Shown here piece by piece: positions 12,750 through 22,566 of a stretch of DNA of 64,000 bases. A model generated the notes under the pieces. That model was not told the DNA's origin, searched no databases, and worked only from the letters and a program-made list of their open reading frames with translations. Within the stretch, counting starts at the first letter, position 1; every line of letters starts with the position of its first letter. Origin of the DNA: Artocarpus heterophyllus (taxonomy: Eukaryota > Streptophyta > Magnoliopsida > Rosales > Moraceae); NCBI GenBank assembly GCA_025403435.1, contig CM046350.1, positions 13,917,612-13,981,611 of the forward strand. The letters run 5' to 3'. The position numbers and the translations under genes were made by a program.

Positions 12750-13078
12750 ATGAGATCTGTGGTGGTATCCCGTAGCTTACCACTGATCTTGCCGGGGGTG
12801 TGGGGGCTCCGCCCCCATGGTACGGACCTTTGTTATTGGACCGTTTAGTTTATGCTTTCGAGCCCATAGGGTTTTGCCTATACCTATATATATATATGAT
12901 GTATTGCGTTAGGGCTTATTCATTAGCGAATTTTGAGCCTGCCTAACGCCTCTATTGTAATCTTCACGAGTTTAGTGATTTTCTTCTCCTCCGCCCGTGG
13001 TTTTTTTCCCGTTTTAGGTTTCCACATAAATTCTCTGCGTGTTTTTGATCTTTGTTTCTATCACATTAATTTCGTAAC
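12750..13078 (+). repeat. probable solo copia-type LTR in TPS intron 5
   Basis: A GC-rich start (near GGGGGTGTGGGGGCTCC), a TATATATATATATG box at about 12886-12900, and an end that resembles the 3' end of element A's LTR: both have CTCCTC(C/T)GCCCGTGG, a T-run, a TAGG(T/G)TT stretch and a GTGTG/GTGTT run. It ends near CTATCACA. I could not define a target duplication, so the borders are approximate. Confidence 0.4.
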
Positions 13079-14205
13079 ATGACTCAACCGAGTAAGAATG
13101 TATAGCATCATGCTGTACAACAAAAGATATATCCAAACATGAAAAACTTGTACCGCCTTTCGAAGAGAATGCAAAGGGTCCCACCCCTGCTCTTAATAGA
13201 CCTTGTGGCTGATTTCCTTAGTTAAATTTTCAAGGGCTTTGAAGCATATCTTCATGTACTGAGGAAGTTTCTCTATGATAGAGATATCCCATCTGAAAGT
13301 TAACGTCGGCCACTATAAATATCAATATGCAAATAATTCATCATACAATAATGGCTCATCGGTACTATTTTCAATAATTGTTGAGACGTACCTATTGACT
13401 GCCTCTGTGAAGAGAATGAGTTCATCAAGTGTCCCATAAACGTCAAAAATGTCGTCTATTAAGTAGATAAATGAAATAGGTTGTGTAAAGCTCAACCCTG
13501 TGCTGCGACAAGCTTGGATCTGTTAGGCATGCCATGGACCATATGTACCACTTAAGAGGTTGGTCTCTAGCAAATGTTAACTCCTCAGCCAAACCTATGC
13601 CTCTCCACCACCTGACATTGTTCACAAACACAATTAAACAAAAAAAAAAATAATGAAGACAGTCACGTGATCTTATCTAGTCAGACGGAAGTAATAAAGA
13701 AGCGTTCATGCAATTAACTATTCCTTAAAGATGTTAACAATTTATGGTCAAATAATTATATCACGATTAGCCGACGTCAACTTATGAAAAGAATTTCTTT
13801 TTCAAGAAATTTCAAAATTCTACAATTATTTTTTTTAATGAAGAAAGAGGACAACTAGTATCAAGCCACCATAGTAGCCCAATTACTAAGTTGGTGTCCA
13901 CTAAAAAAATAAATTATACGATACTTTTATTATAGACAACAAATTTGAATTATAAGAACATTAACGGTTGTCTAATAACAACTTTATCAAATTAACTTAC
14001 TGGGAGATTTGAAAATTTTCCCTCCTGTGTAGAGACTGAACTTGATTGAATTCAACTTTGGCAAGTTCTTGTAAGACATTTATCCATCTGTTGGTACTTT
14101 GAAAAGTAGTACCGAAATGGTTCTTGGCCGTGAACTTGGCCAAGCTCTTGTGGCATGGATTCTCCAACGTGTTTGCGACAGCTCTCGCCCGAGGATGATC
14201 ATCAC

Positions 14206-14731
14206 TGTTATTTAGTGACCCAAAACCCCTCCATTTGTTTTGGCAGTAAGGAAGCGCCGCGGCGCTTGAAAGCAGGGCCGTGACGCTACAATCCAGCGCC
14301 GCGGCGCTCCAATCCGAAAAGCAGCGCCGCGGCGCTCCAATGCGGCCAGATAGTGTATTTTGCGTTTTTACGCGTTTTTTGGGTTAATTTGGGTTAGGGT
14401 TTGAGTCCCCATACATATAAATACATCATATTCTCCATAGTTCATATTAGTGAGTCACATTAGAGAGACACATTAGAGAGTCACAAATTTTCATAGAGAT
14501 CATAGTGTTGAGAGTGATACAGAGAGCTCAGTCTTGTGAGTTTGTGAGTGATTGAGTGAGTGAATTTCTGTATTTGAGTGCTCTAAACACCGTTGTAATT
14601 TTCGTTTTGTGATTAGTGGATTGCTTCTCCTCTGCCCGTGGTTTTTTCACCCTTTATTAGGGTTTTTCTACGTAAATCTTGTGTGCAATTTTCTCTCTAT
14701 TTCTTGTTGCTTATTGCTTTGATTTCTAACA
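14206..14731 (+). repeat. element A 5' LTR
   Basis: Begins TGTTATTTAGTG and ends TTTCTAACA. It holds three perfect 12-bp palindromes GCGCCGCGGCGC (14254, 14296, 14324) plus one decayed unit near 14275, one more unit than the 3' LTR. A CATACATATAAATACATC stretch at about 14410-14428 is a plausible TATA region for the element's transcript. Confidence 0.93.
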
Positions 14732-14733
14732 AG

Positions 14734-14745
14734 TGGTATCAGAGC
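14734..14745 (+). other. element A primer binding site
   Basis: TGGTATCAGAGC, complementary to the 3' end of initiator tRNA-Met, two bases after the 5' LTR. Confidence 0.9.
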
Positions 14746-14762
14746 TTTGGCTTTGATTTGCA

Positions 14763-17213
14763 ATGGCAACCATGAAATTCGATATTCCACTGTTGGATCG
14801 CACAACGAGGTTTTCTCTATGGCAAGTGAAGATGCGGGCTGTTCTGGCGCAGATGGACCTTGATGATGCGCTATTGGGTTTCGATAAGATGCCCTCATCA
14901 TGGTCAAAGGAGGAAAAGGAGCGTAAGGACCGAAAGGCTTTGTTCCAAATACACCTTCATCTGTCAAATCAGATTTTGCAGGATGTACTGAAGGAGAAGA
15001 CTGTTGCTGCTTTGTGGCTCAAGCTAGAGCAATTATGCATGACCAAGAGTCTTACTAGCAAACTTCATTTAAAGCAGCGTCTATACTCTCACCGAATGTC
15101 TGAAGGTACGTCTCTTGAGGATCACTTAACTGTGTTTAAGGAGATTGTGTCTGATTTGGAGGCTATGGAAGTTAAGTATGATGAAGAAGACCTTGGGTTA
15201 ATTTTATTATGTTCACTGCCTTCATCATATGCCACATTTAGGGATACTATCTTGTATAGTCGGGACACTCTTACCCTAGATGAGGTTTATGAGGCTTTAT
15301 TTTCTAAAGAAAAGATGAAGCAGTTAGTTACTGGATCTGAAACACAAGGAGAGGGTCTAGTTGTTAGAGGTAGAACCCAAGAGAGAAGTTCTGGGATTGA
15401 GATTAGAGGTAGATCTAAATCCAGAAATAAGGAAAAGTACTGTAACTATTGCAAGAAGAAAGGGCACATTAAAACTGAGTGTTATAAGCTGCAGAATAAA
15501 AACAAGAGGGCTGAAAATCAGAAGGGGAAGAAACCAGATGTTGGTGAGGCTAGTGTCGTTGAAGAAGGCTCTGGTGGTGAGCTTTTGGTAATTTCTGATG
15601 GTGATTCTAAACCCTGTGAAGATTGGGTTCTTGACTCTGCATGTACGTTTCATATGTGTCCCAACCGGGACTAGTTTTCAACATATGAAACCGTTCCTAA
15701 GGGCTCTGTTTTGATGGGAAACAACGCCCCATGCAAAGTTGCTGGTATTGGTACTATCAGAATCAAAATGCATGATGGCATAGTGAGGACACTAGGTGAT
15801 GTGAGGCATGTCCCCGATCTTAAGAGGAATTTAATTTCCTTAGGTACTCTTGATGCTAAAGGGTATAAGTACACTGGTGAAGGTGGAGTTTTGAAAGTCA
15901 GTAAAGGCGCTCTTGTGATGATGAAAGCACAAAAGAAGACTGCTAGTTTGTATGTTTTGCAGGGTACTACAGTTGTTGGTGATGCAAAAGTTACTACTTC
16001 CACTATGTCTGATGATGATCTCACTAAGGTATGGCATATGCGACTGGGGCATATGAGTGAGCTTGGGATGGCAGAGCTGAGTAAGCGAGGACTCCTTAAT
16101 GGACAGTGCACAAGTAAGATGGAGTTCTATGAGCACTGTGTTTTTGGAAAGTAGAAGAGAGTTCGATTTGGCAAAGGCATTCACAACATAATAGATATTT
16201 TAGAGTATGTTCATTCTGACCTTTGGGGACCGTCTACTGTTCCTTCTTATGGTGGTGCTAATTATATGCTTACCATCATTGACGACTACTCCAGAAAATT
16301 ATGGACATTCTTTTTGAAGCAGAAGAATGATGTCTTTGCTACATTCAAAGATTGGAAGACCATGATAGAAAAGCAGACCGGTAAGCCAGTTAAACGTCTC
16401 CGCACTGATAATGGCTTGGAGTTTTGTTCAAATGAATTTAATACCTTCTGTAAATCAGAGGGAATTCTGAGGGACTTAACAGTCCGACGTACTCCACAGC
16501 AAAATGGTGTGGCCGAGAGGATGAACAAGACGTTGATGGAGAAAGTACGCTGCATACTTTCTAATGCTGGGCTACCTAAGTCATTTTGGGCTGAAGCCGC
16601 TTCTACAGCTTGCTATTTGGTCAATCGCTCTCCTTCCATCGCTATTAACAAGAAGACACCACAAGATATGTGGTCAGGAGAACCTGCAGATTACTCAAAT
16701 TTAAGAATTTTTGGCTGTCCTGCTTATGCTTATGTTGACAATGGAAAATTGGAGCCTAGATCCATGAAGTGTATATTTCTTGGTTACAAGCCTGGTGTTA
16801 AAGGCTATAAGTTATGGTGCCCGGAAACCAAGAAAGTTATTATCAGTAGAGATGTTGTGTTTGATGAGACTTCCATGTTACGTGGGACATCTACTACAGG
16901 GTCTAGTGATGTTGAACGGGATAGATCTAGCAAACAGGTGGAGTTTCAAATAGAGACAAATACATCATCCGATTCTACTTCCCAGTCAAGTTCAGAGAGT
17001 CAAGGCGATAGTGCTCCCCAATCGCCATCACCGCCGCCGCCACAGTACTCTATTGCTAAGGATAGGCCGAGGAGAGATGTTAGGCCTCCACAGAGATATG
17101 CTGAGGCCGACTTGGTGGCTTATGCTTTATCAGTGGCAGAAGGTATTGAGTCTAGTGAAGAACCTTCTACCTATTCAGAGGCGGTTAATTCAGTTGACTC
17201 TGGTAAGTGGATG
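14763..17213 (+). pseudogene. element A gag-protease-integrase (interrupted pol, 5' part)
   Basis: One continuous frame starts at ATG 14763 and is broken only by TAG codons at 15672-15674 and 16152-16154. Gag (about residues 1-225) is followed by a CCHC knuckle (Cys227, Cys230, His235, Cys240), a protease with WVLDSACT in place of the common DSGAT, the integrase zinc-binding region and catalytic core ([17 protein letters not shown]), and a Ser/Pro-rich linker. It stops at 17213, where element B is inserted; the frame resumes after the second GGATG at 35030. It makes no full polyprotein as it stands. Confidence 0.9.
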
Positions 17214-17297
17214 TGTTGGAAACAAAGTGCGCAGCGGAATTTTAAAAAAAATTTCATCAGAGTATTTTCCAAAATACAAGTATGACATGTTATATGT
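17214..17297 (-). repeat. element B 3' LTR, distal fragment
   Basis: Matches the first 83 bases of the right LTR (33014-33096) almost exactly, apart from about two extra A bases in an A-run. Element C begins directly after it. Confidence 0.9.
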
Positions 17298-19263
17298 TGT
17301 GACACCCGTTATTCTCCTAACGGGTATTGAGGTAATTAAATTAATTTTTAATGTATAAAAAAAAATTGCTTCATTTAAATTTATTTTATAATATTTATTT
17401 TTATCTATTTTTAAGTTTTCTAAAATTCTCCTATATTTATTTAGTATGATTACTAAAAAGCCTTAGAACTTCTAATAAATCTCAAAAATGTCATATTGGC
17501 ATTATGTGTGTTAAAGTCTTTAGATGAGACATAAGGATATCTTTTCCAACTACTCTTGACCCTCATTTTCTTTATTTCCTCCGTGACATGCTTCAACATG
17601 TCTCCTCTATAATTGTTTCTATCACTTCTCTTCAAAGACTTCATCTTTTCTTCCTTTCTCTTCCACGGTTCCCACACTCTTCTTCTCATTTCTTTGCTGA
17701 AGCAAAATACTTAGAGAACTTCTTCAAGGCAGCCATAAAAATCAGCCACCATCACCTCCATTTGAGCAAGAATTTCAGTCATACCGAAGTAAAGGAACCT
17801 GTTTTGAAGCCATTTCAAGCTTCCAACTAACCATAATCCGAGGTTAGAATCTTATGAACAAATTTAGTCTTTCATTTATAAATTTTCTTTTATACTAAAG
17901 GATTATTCAAATTTGCGTTCTTAAACCTAAGTATATGTTTGTTGCTATTTTGGAGCATATGTATGAAGTCTAAGTGTATATGCCCTAGACAGAAAATTTA
18001 TATTGTTAAACTTTATAATACCTCTATGGGCAGTGGTTATTTCTTGAAATTCTAAGATTAAATTAAAATAAATTTTATGAATGTAGTTGTATGTTGTGCT
18101 TTAGTTTTAATTGTCCTTATGCACGCCTTAGGATCAAGGGAGTATGGAGCTAACGTTAATTGATTCCAGGATTAAGAGACTGTTGATAAGCTTGAAAGGT
18201 AGGGATTCTATTACTCATCTTTTGTGAGGTTTTTATAGAATTAAAATTGATTGTTTTGCCGCAATATATATATATCTATGTTGAACTGATATTATATGTG
18301 TATCACATATGAAACTATGACATGGACTCGTCTTGTATTGTACGGCGAGGAACATAATGAATTGACACATGTTATAAATTGAGAAGCATGGTTAGGAAAA
18401 TTAACTCTATTAATAATGATTTAATATAGAGAAATTGTGAGACATGAAAAGGGCGACGGTTACGTCCTTGGGCATGAATACCCTAAAAGGTAAAGTAGGG
18501 GGAAGGCGATGACGCTTCCTTGGGTTGAAAGTCCCAGAACACACTGTACAGGAATCGATTTGGTGAGGACTCGGGGCTTGATGTCCCCTCACCGGAACAC
18601 CCTTGGAATGTTTATAGGGTGATCAAGTGCGCCCATTTGAGTTTCGATGAGTTGAGTGATACTCAATTTAACATGGATACCTAGGAACAATGATGATTGG
18701 TAATATTTGTATAAATGTGTAATTATGACACTTGGTAATGATTAACTACGGTATCCATAAGATGTGATCATAATAAACCTCATAATCTGGAATATGATGT
18801 GACTTACTAACCATGCAGATTTTAATGTGGTAATGATAAAGGTGAGTAATGGCTTTCTCTACTGAGCATAGTGTTGCTCATACCCTTATGTTTATATCTT
18901 TTCAGGACTCACTAAGTGTGAGGTGGCTACGAGAAATATAGTTGAGGAAGTGATGTAGCTATATTACATTGGGACTGCTTCAATTGTTGAGAATGTTCTT
19001 CATGATAATGTAAGCATCAATTGTTACTTTCTGTGACTGTATTACAATGTGTTGAGGGTTAAAATGATGATGACAACAGTTTATATTATTAAATTTAAGG
19101 TGCTACATTAAAACTGTGGTTTATTTATCGTTTATATTTTTATTTTTGAGTTGAGAGTTTTCATTTAAGTCCCGGGCAAATTTTATTTTTAAGGTTTTAC
19201 TTTTATTATTTATTTTTATTTTATCTCATTAAAAACTGTTAACCCCCATATAGGGGCGTTACA
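17298..19263 (+). repeat. element C 5' LTR
   Basis: Starts TGTGACACCCGTTATTCTCC and ends CCCCATATAGGGGCGTTACA, a small terminal stem. Contains a hairpin-rich block at 18448-18604 also present in solo LTR D. Short open frames inside it recur in the other LTR copy and are not genes. Confidence 0.93.
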
Positions 19264-19270
19264 GAATTTT

Positions 19271-19283
19271 TGGTATCAGAGCC
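19271..19283 (+). other. element C primer binding site
   Basis: TGGTATCAGAGCC, complementary to initiator tRNA-Met, seven bases after the LTR end. Confidence 0.85.
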
Positions 19284-20751
19284 TAGGTTCGGTTAACCTA
19301 GGGAGTGTAGCACCACTTTAAAAAAATATATTTTTGAGATGGTTTTGAAGCTGAATTTTTATTGTCATCATCAAAATGAACCTTCACATTGATTTATACA
19401 GTCTAGAAGGATGTAACATGGAAAGGCCATAGAATGAAAATATCAATAGTTATATGAGTACAATAATTATATAGAAGGAAAGTATTAATAGTTATGAGGG
19501 AATGATAATTATATGGAATGAGTTTATAAGTAGAATGCTTATGAGAGATTCGTATAATATTTGGATCTATAAGCATATCTAATTCGTATAAACGATGAGA
19601 AATTCGTATAGATACGAGGATTTAAAAGCCTTTTGTCTCGTGAAAAACAATAAGAAATATAAGGCTTGATTTATTGATTTTAAAGTTTGACATAGATATG
19701 CCAAATTTTTCGTAATTGATTCAAACCTAAGTAATGATTATGTGTGGATTCGATGGAGCACATAAGTGTCAATGTCTTTTCTTAAAAGTTCTATATATTT
19801 GAGGAATATGATATAAGTTGGGAATCATGGTATTGAATCTTGAGAGAGATAAATGTTAGACTTTTGGTCTGTTGAGACTGTGTAAAGTCTAGAATGCATG
19901 AATCTCAAAATTGGAATATTTCGTTACGTACATTGTATTTAAGTGTATCAGTGAATCTTTTGGTTACCTAAGGTTTTGTTATATGAGGAAATTATATATT
20001 GTATGAGTAGAATTGTGGGGATTATAGATGTTCTTAAGTAGTAACATCAAGTGTCTTTGTTCATTGATATGGTCTACGTTGAAAGACGTAAATCGTATTG
20101 ATTTCAAGGTTAGTCGCATTCTAAACCCTTGGTAGTAATGATGATGAATCCATTGATAGATGTTGAGTATTAGGAATAACATATGGGTGTATGCATTGTT
20201 CAATAAGGTTTTGATTAAAACAAAATTATTTGAGTTGCTGGAAGATTATGTTGTTATGAAATGATTTTAAATATCATTCAGGAAGATCCTTGTTGTCGTT
20301 AAATTAGATTTGTTGTTCATAGTTAACTTTATCTATAGTGGGCTTTGAATTGGGTTTAAGATTATACGAATTGGTTTTCAATTTTATGTTTGTTATTTAA
20401 CTCGTTCTAAATGTGTTAAGGCCGAAACAACCTGACCATTTTCAACTAAGAACATTTGGGCCTAGTTCAAATCTTAAATCAGTTTGATTCACACTGTCTC
20501 TCCCACGTGGTCTCTATACGTGTCATATACAGTGGTTTAATTATTGTTTACATATACGTTTACTGTGCGTAAGAGCCTTATTTCTCCGAGTTCACTTTTT
20601 CTCTCTTAATTTGTTATTTTTTCTCTAAATCGCAAATCCTCTTCTTTTTCATTAAAAATTCTTCTTTTCCTCTAAAAGAAGAAGGAATTCTAGGATTCTG
20701 CAATTTACTATCTTAATTTTTCCTTTCTATTTACTCTTCTTTCATCTCATC
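19284..20751 (+). other. element C internal non-coding leader
   Basis: About 1.5 kb without a supported reading frame, where a normal element would encode gag. It is AT-rich with repeated ATTCGTATA-like words around 19560-19610. Its last 250 bases change character: G-box and ACGTG motifs, then a long pyrimidine-rich leader ending at the ATG of the 108-codon ORF. This resembles a captured plant promoter and 5' UTR. Confidence 0.55.
20504..20524 (+). promoter_or_regulatory. G-box and ACGTG motif upstream of cargo ORFs
   Basis: CACGTG at 20504-20509 and TACGTGTC at 20517-20524, about 230 bp before the first cargo ATG. These are typical bZIP/bHLH (ABRE-like) sites. Function is inferred from motif and position only. 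Confidence 0.35.
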
Positions 20752-21078
20752 ATGGACCCAAAGTACCAACACCTGAGAAAGTATTTCCCATCACTCTCCC
20801 AAAAGATTCTCAGAAAGAAATACAAGGCTAGAATTACTCGGTTGTGGATTCTTATGCGTTTTGGTATCCCTTGTGATGTGAGAATGTTAATAGAGGGGAA
20901 AATCCGTCCGAGTGACTTTAGTCAAGATGTCGGTTTACCAGGAACAGGTACCAGTCGTAGTGCAATGAAAAGAAGAGCTCGTGCCATCGTGGTCACTTGT
21001 AACAAATGTGGAAGACAAAATTGTAACGGTAAATGTACTTCACCTGGTTATATGTCTACGAATAGAGAGGATAAATAA
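20752..21078 (+). CDS. small basic Cys4 protein of unknown origin (element C cargo)
   Basis: A 108-residue ORF with no family I can name. The first half is rich in Lys, Arg and aromatic residues. Residues 64-77 are Gly/Ser-rich and lead into KRRAR (73-77), followed by a Cys cluster C-x2-C-x4-C-x3-C (Cys83, 86, 91, 95) and a short charged tail. It is not the CCHC knuckle of retroelement gag. A basic patch followed directly by a Cys4 cluster is the layout of the small nucleic-acid-binding proteins of some plant RNA viruses (carlavirus/vitivirus type); this is a resemblance in pattern, not an alignment. The ATG follows a pyrimidine-rich leader. An overlapping open frame without ATG continues downstream (21075-21272). 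RNA or DNA binding is possible but unproven. Confidence 0.5.
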   Translation: MDPKYQHLRKYFPSLSQKILRKKYKARITRLWILMRFGIPCDVRMLIEGKIRPSDFSQDVGLPGTGTSRSAMKRRARAIVVTCNKCGRQNCNGKCTSPGYMSTNREDK

Positions 21079-21272
21079 GGTTTTGTAGGGATGGACTTTC
21101 AAAGGAGAACTTGGATAGCATCCATCCTCCTCTCCACGGTCACCCTAGTGGATATGTTCAAGGAGCTATTTTTAAACTCTGGCCTAAATTTTATACAGAA
21201 AGACAACGCCTCAGGAATATGGTATTTCTAGATCCTGTTTGCCAAGCCATAAGAAAACTGGATGGGGAATAA
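21075..21272 (+). other. open frame without ATG after the Cys4 ORF
   Basis: A 66-codon open stretch in a different frame from the preceding ORF, ending in TAA. Its translation (with patches such as HPPLHGHPSGYVQGAIF and KLWPKFYTERQR) has protein-like composition. It may be a second exon, a frame-shifted extension, or chance. No convincing intron joins it: the only AG just before it leaves introns that look too short. Confidence 0.25.
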
Positions 21273-21915
21273 GTCATCGCTCTATAAAGGTTATTTAGTC
21301 TTTACTTATTTGAAGCAGTTTTAGCTGATGTTCAACAGTTTGTGTTTTTCTTTTACTCAGAATATTTGCTTTTGTGTTTGAAATAATTGTGATTATTAGA
21401 TTGATACAGTAAGTGTTAATATCTTATTTAATTTATGATTTTCTTAAATATATATATAATAAAATATATTATCTTATCAGACACGTTACATACGGTACAG
21501 TAATATGTTTGAATTTTGAAAAGCTTATCCAGATATTTCAAGATTTGTGTCTCAAATTTCAAAAGTTCTACAGTATTTGTCGTTTATATTAAATTTCTAG
21601 ACTTGGTGTATATTTGTCAAAAAGTCTACAGTTGTGTCATGAGGGTCTTCTGTCGAATTGTTCTCAATTGTCAAAAGTTATACAATTAGAGTCTAATCTT
21701 TTTCAAAAAGTGAATCAGATTTTCTGTAAACTATCAATCACCTTATCTTACTTTCTTATCCGCACAAGATTTTGTTTAAATCTTTGGATTACCTTTTCAT
21801 TACCTACTTGTCTATCTCTTTAGCCCTTTTTGTATATTTCTCATCTTTAAAATCTCATGTAGAACCCGAAGTCTAAGTGGAGCAGACATTAAGCAACCAC
21901 TTCTATAAACCAAAT
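21273..21915 (+). other. spacer between the element C cargo ORFs
   Basis: AT-rich, no supported coding frame. CTCTATAAAGG at about 21279-21289 could be a TATA box for the downstream LOG-like ORF. The last 100 bases are again pyrimidine-rich, like a leader. Confidence 0.4.
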
Positions 21916-22566
21916 ATGTCTACCTCCCAGTCCACGAAGAAAATAAAGAATGTCTGTGTCTTTTGTGGTTCCAGCCTTGGAAAAGATAAAGCTTATTTAG
22001 AAGCTGCAAATCACTTAGGGCAAGTCCTAGCACGCAAGAAGATTAACATAATCTATGGGGGTGGTAGTATAAAAATGATGGTAAATATGGCACTAGCAGC
22101 TAGGTCTAGTGACGCTACTGATGTAAGAATTTGGCCTCATATTCCAGTTGAAGGAAACCTTTGTAAGGAAGCCATAGGTAAGGGAGAAGGAGTCAGGAGT
22201 ATCCCTAAAAATTTTAAAGACATAATCTATAATTCTGATGCTTTTATAGCATTACCTGGTGGTCTAGGTACTCTTGAGGAAATATTTATAGTTGCTTGTG
22301 GGCAATTGTTGGGCTTTTATTCCAAACCTTTGGGACTGCTGAACGTAAAGGGTTTTTATGACGGTCTTTTGAAATTTCTAGATTACGCTGTGGAAGAAAA
22401 CATCACTACAGAATCGGAGAGACAAATCTTTGTCACTGCTTCAACAGCTGAGGAATTGATAGATAAAATGCAAATCATACATCCAGAATCCGACACTGCA
22501 ACATCCAAGCTTGAATGGGAAAGGGAAAGCCGGGAGCGGCCAATTGATTTGAATCTCCATCTGTAA
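21916..22566 (+). CDS. LOG family protein (cytokinin riboside 5'-monophosphate phosphoribohydrolase-like), retrotransposon cargo
   Basis: A complete 216-residue LOG-family protein, the usual length of plant LOG enzymes, encoded without introns. Family motifs are VCVFCGSS (13-20), IIYGGGS (45-51), DAFIALPGGLGTLEE (108-122) and KPLGLLNVKGFYDGLL (137-152), with a C-terminal helix and tail. LOG enzymes release active cytokinin bases from nucleotide precursors in the cytosol. In canonical LOGs the helix before DAFIALPGG contains an RK pair whose Arg is catalytic. Here that stretch reads IPKNFKDIIYNS (97-108) and lacks Arg, and the GLMG after YGGGS is replaced by IKMM. The motif Glu residues (121-122) remain. 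Activity is therefore doubtful or altered. The ORF lies between the two LTRs of element C. Plant LOG genes normally have several introns, so this looks like capture of a spliced transcript. Confidence 0.88.
   Translation: MSTSQSTKKIKNVCVFCGSSLGKDKAYLEAANHLGQVLARKKINIIYGGGSIKMMVNMALAARSSDATDVRIWPHIPVEGNLCKEAIGKGEGVRSIPKNFKDIIYNSDAFIALPGGLGTLEEIFIVACGQLLGFYSKPLGLLNVKGFYDGLLKFLDYAVEENITTESERQIFVTASTAEELIDKMQIIHPESDTATSKLEWERESRERPIDLNLHL

Larger units (their letters stand above)
9627..14205 (-). pseudogene. TPS-g terpene synthase pseudogene, 3' half (exons 3b-7)
   Basis: The catalytic half of a terpene synthase, read on the minus strand. Exon 3b is 14205-14001, exon 4 is 13611-13392 with the metal-binding DDIFD motif, exon 5 is 13292-13154, exon 6 is 12595-12346 (ending HWDDLGSAK, part of the second metal-binding region), and exon 7 is 9920-9627 with its own stop. 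The order matches the seven-exon TPS-a/b/g structure, and motifs such as [10 protein letters not shown] resemble (3S)-linalool/nerolidol synthases. The copy is broken: one extra base just before DDIFD in exon 4, a TAA at 13193-13195 in exon 5, one extra base after LLGQ in exon 6, and a TAA at 9909-9911 in exon 7. Exon 3 is cut at 14205 by element A; its other half resumes at 37140. A functional copy would make a mono- or sesquiterpene alcohol. Confidence 0.88.

Noticed and set aside
14668..16184. Minus-strand frames of 98-146 codons over element A
   Set aside because: Antisense shadows of the gag-protease-integrase frame.
17453..18592. Short open frames in element C's LTR (78, 80 and 60 codons)
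   Set aside because: They recur unchanged at 23677-24816 because both LTRs are nearly identical, and the third recurs in part in solo LTR D. They have no domain and overlap the hairpin block.
20752..21078. Cys4 ORF as the element's gag
   Set aside because: The Cys spacing lacks the His of a CCHC knuckle and the protein is too short, with no capsid-like region.
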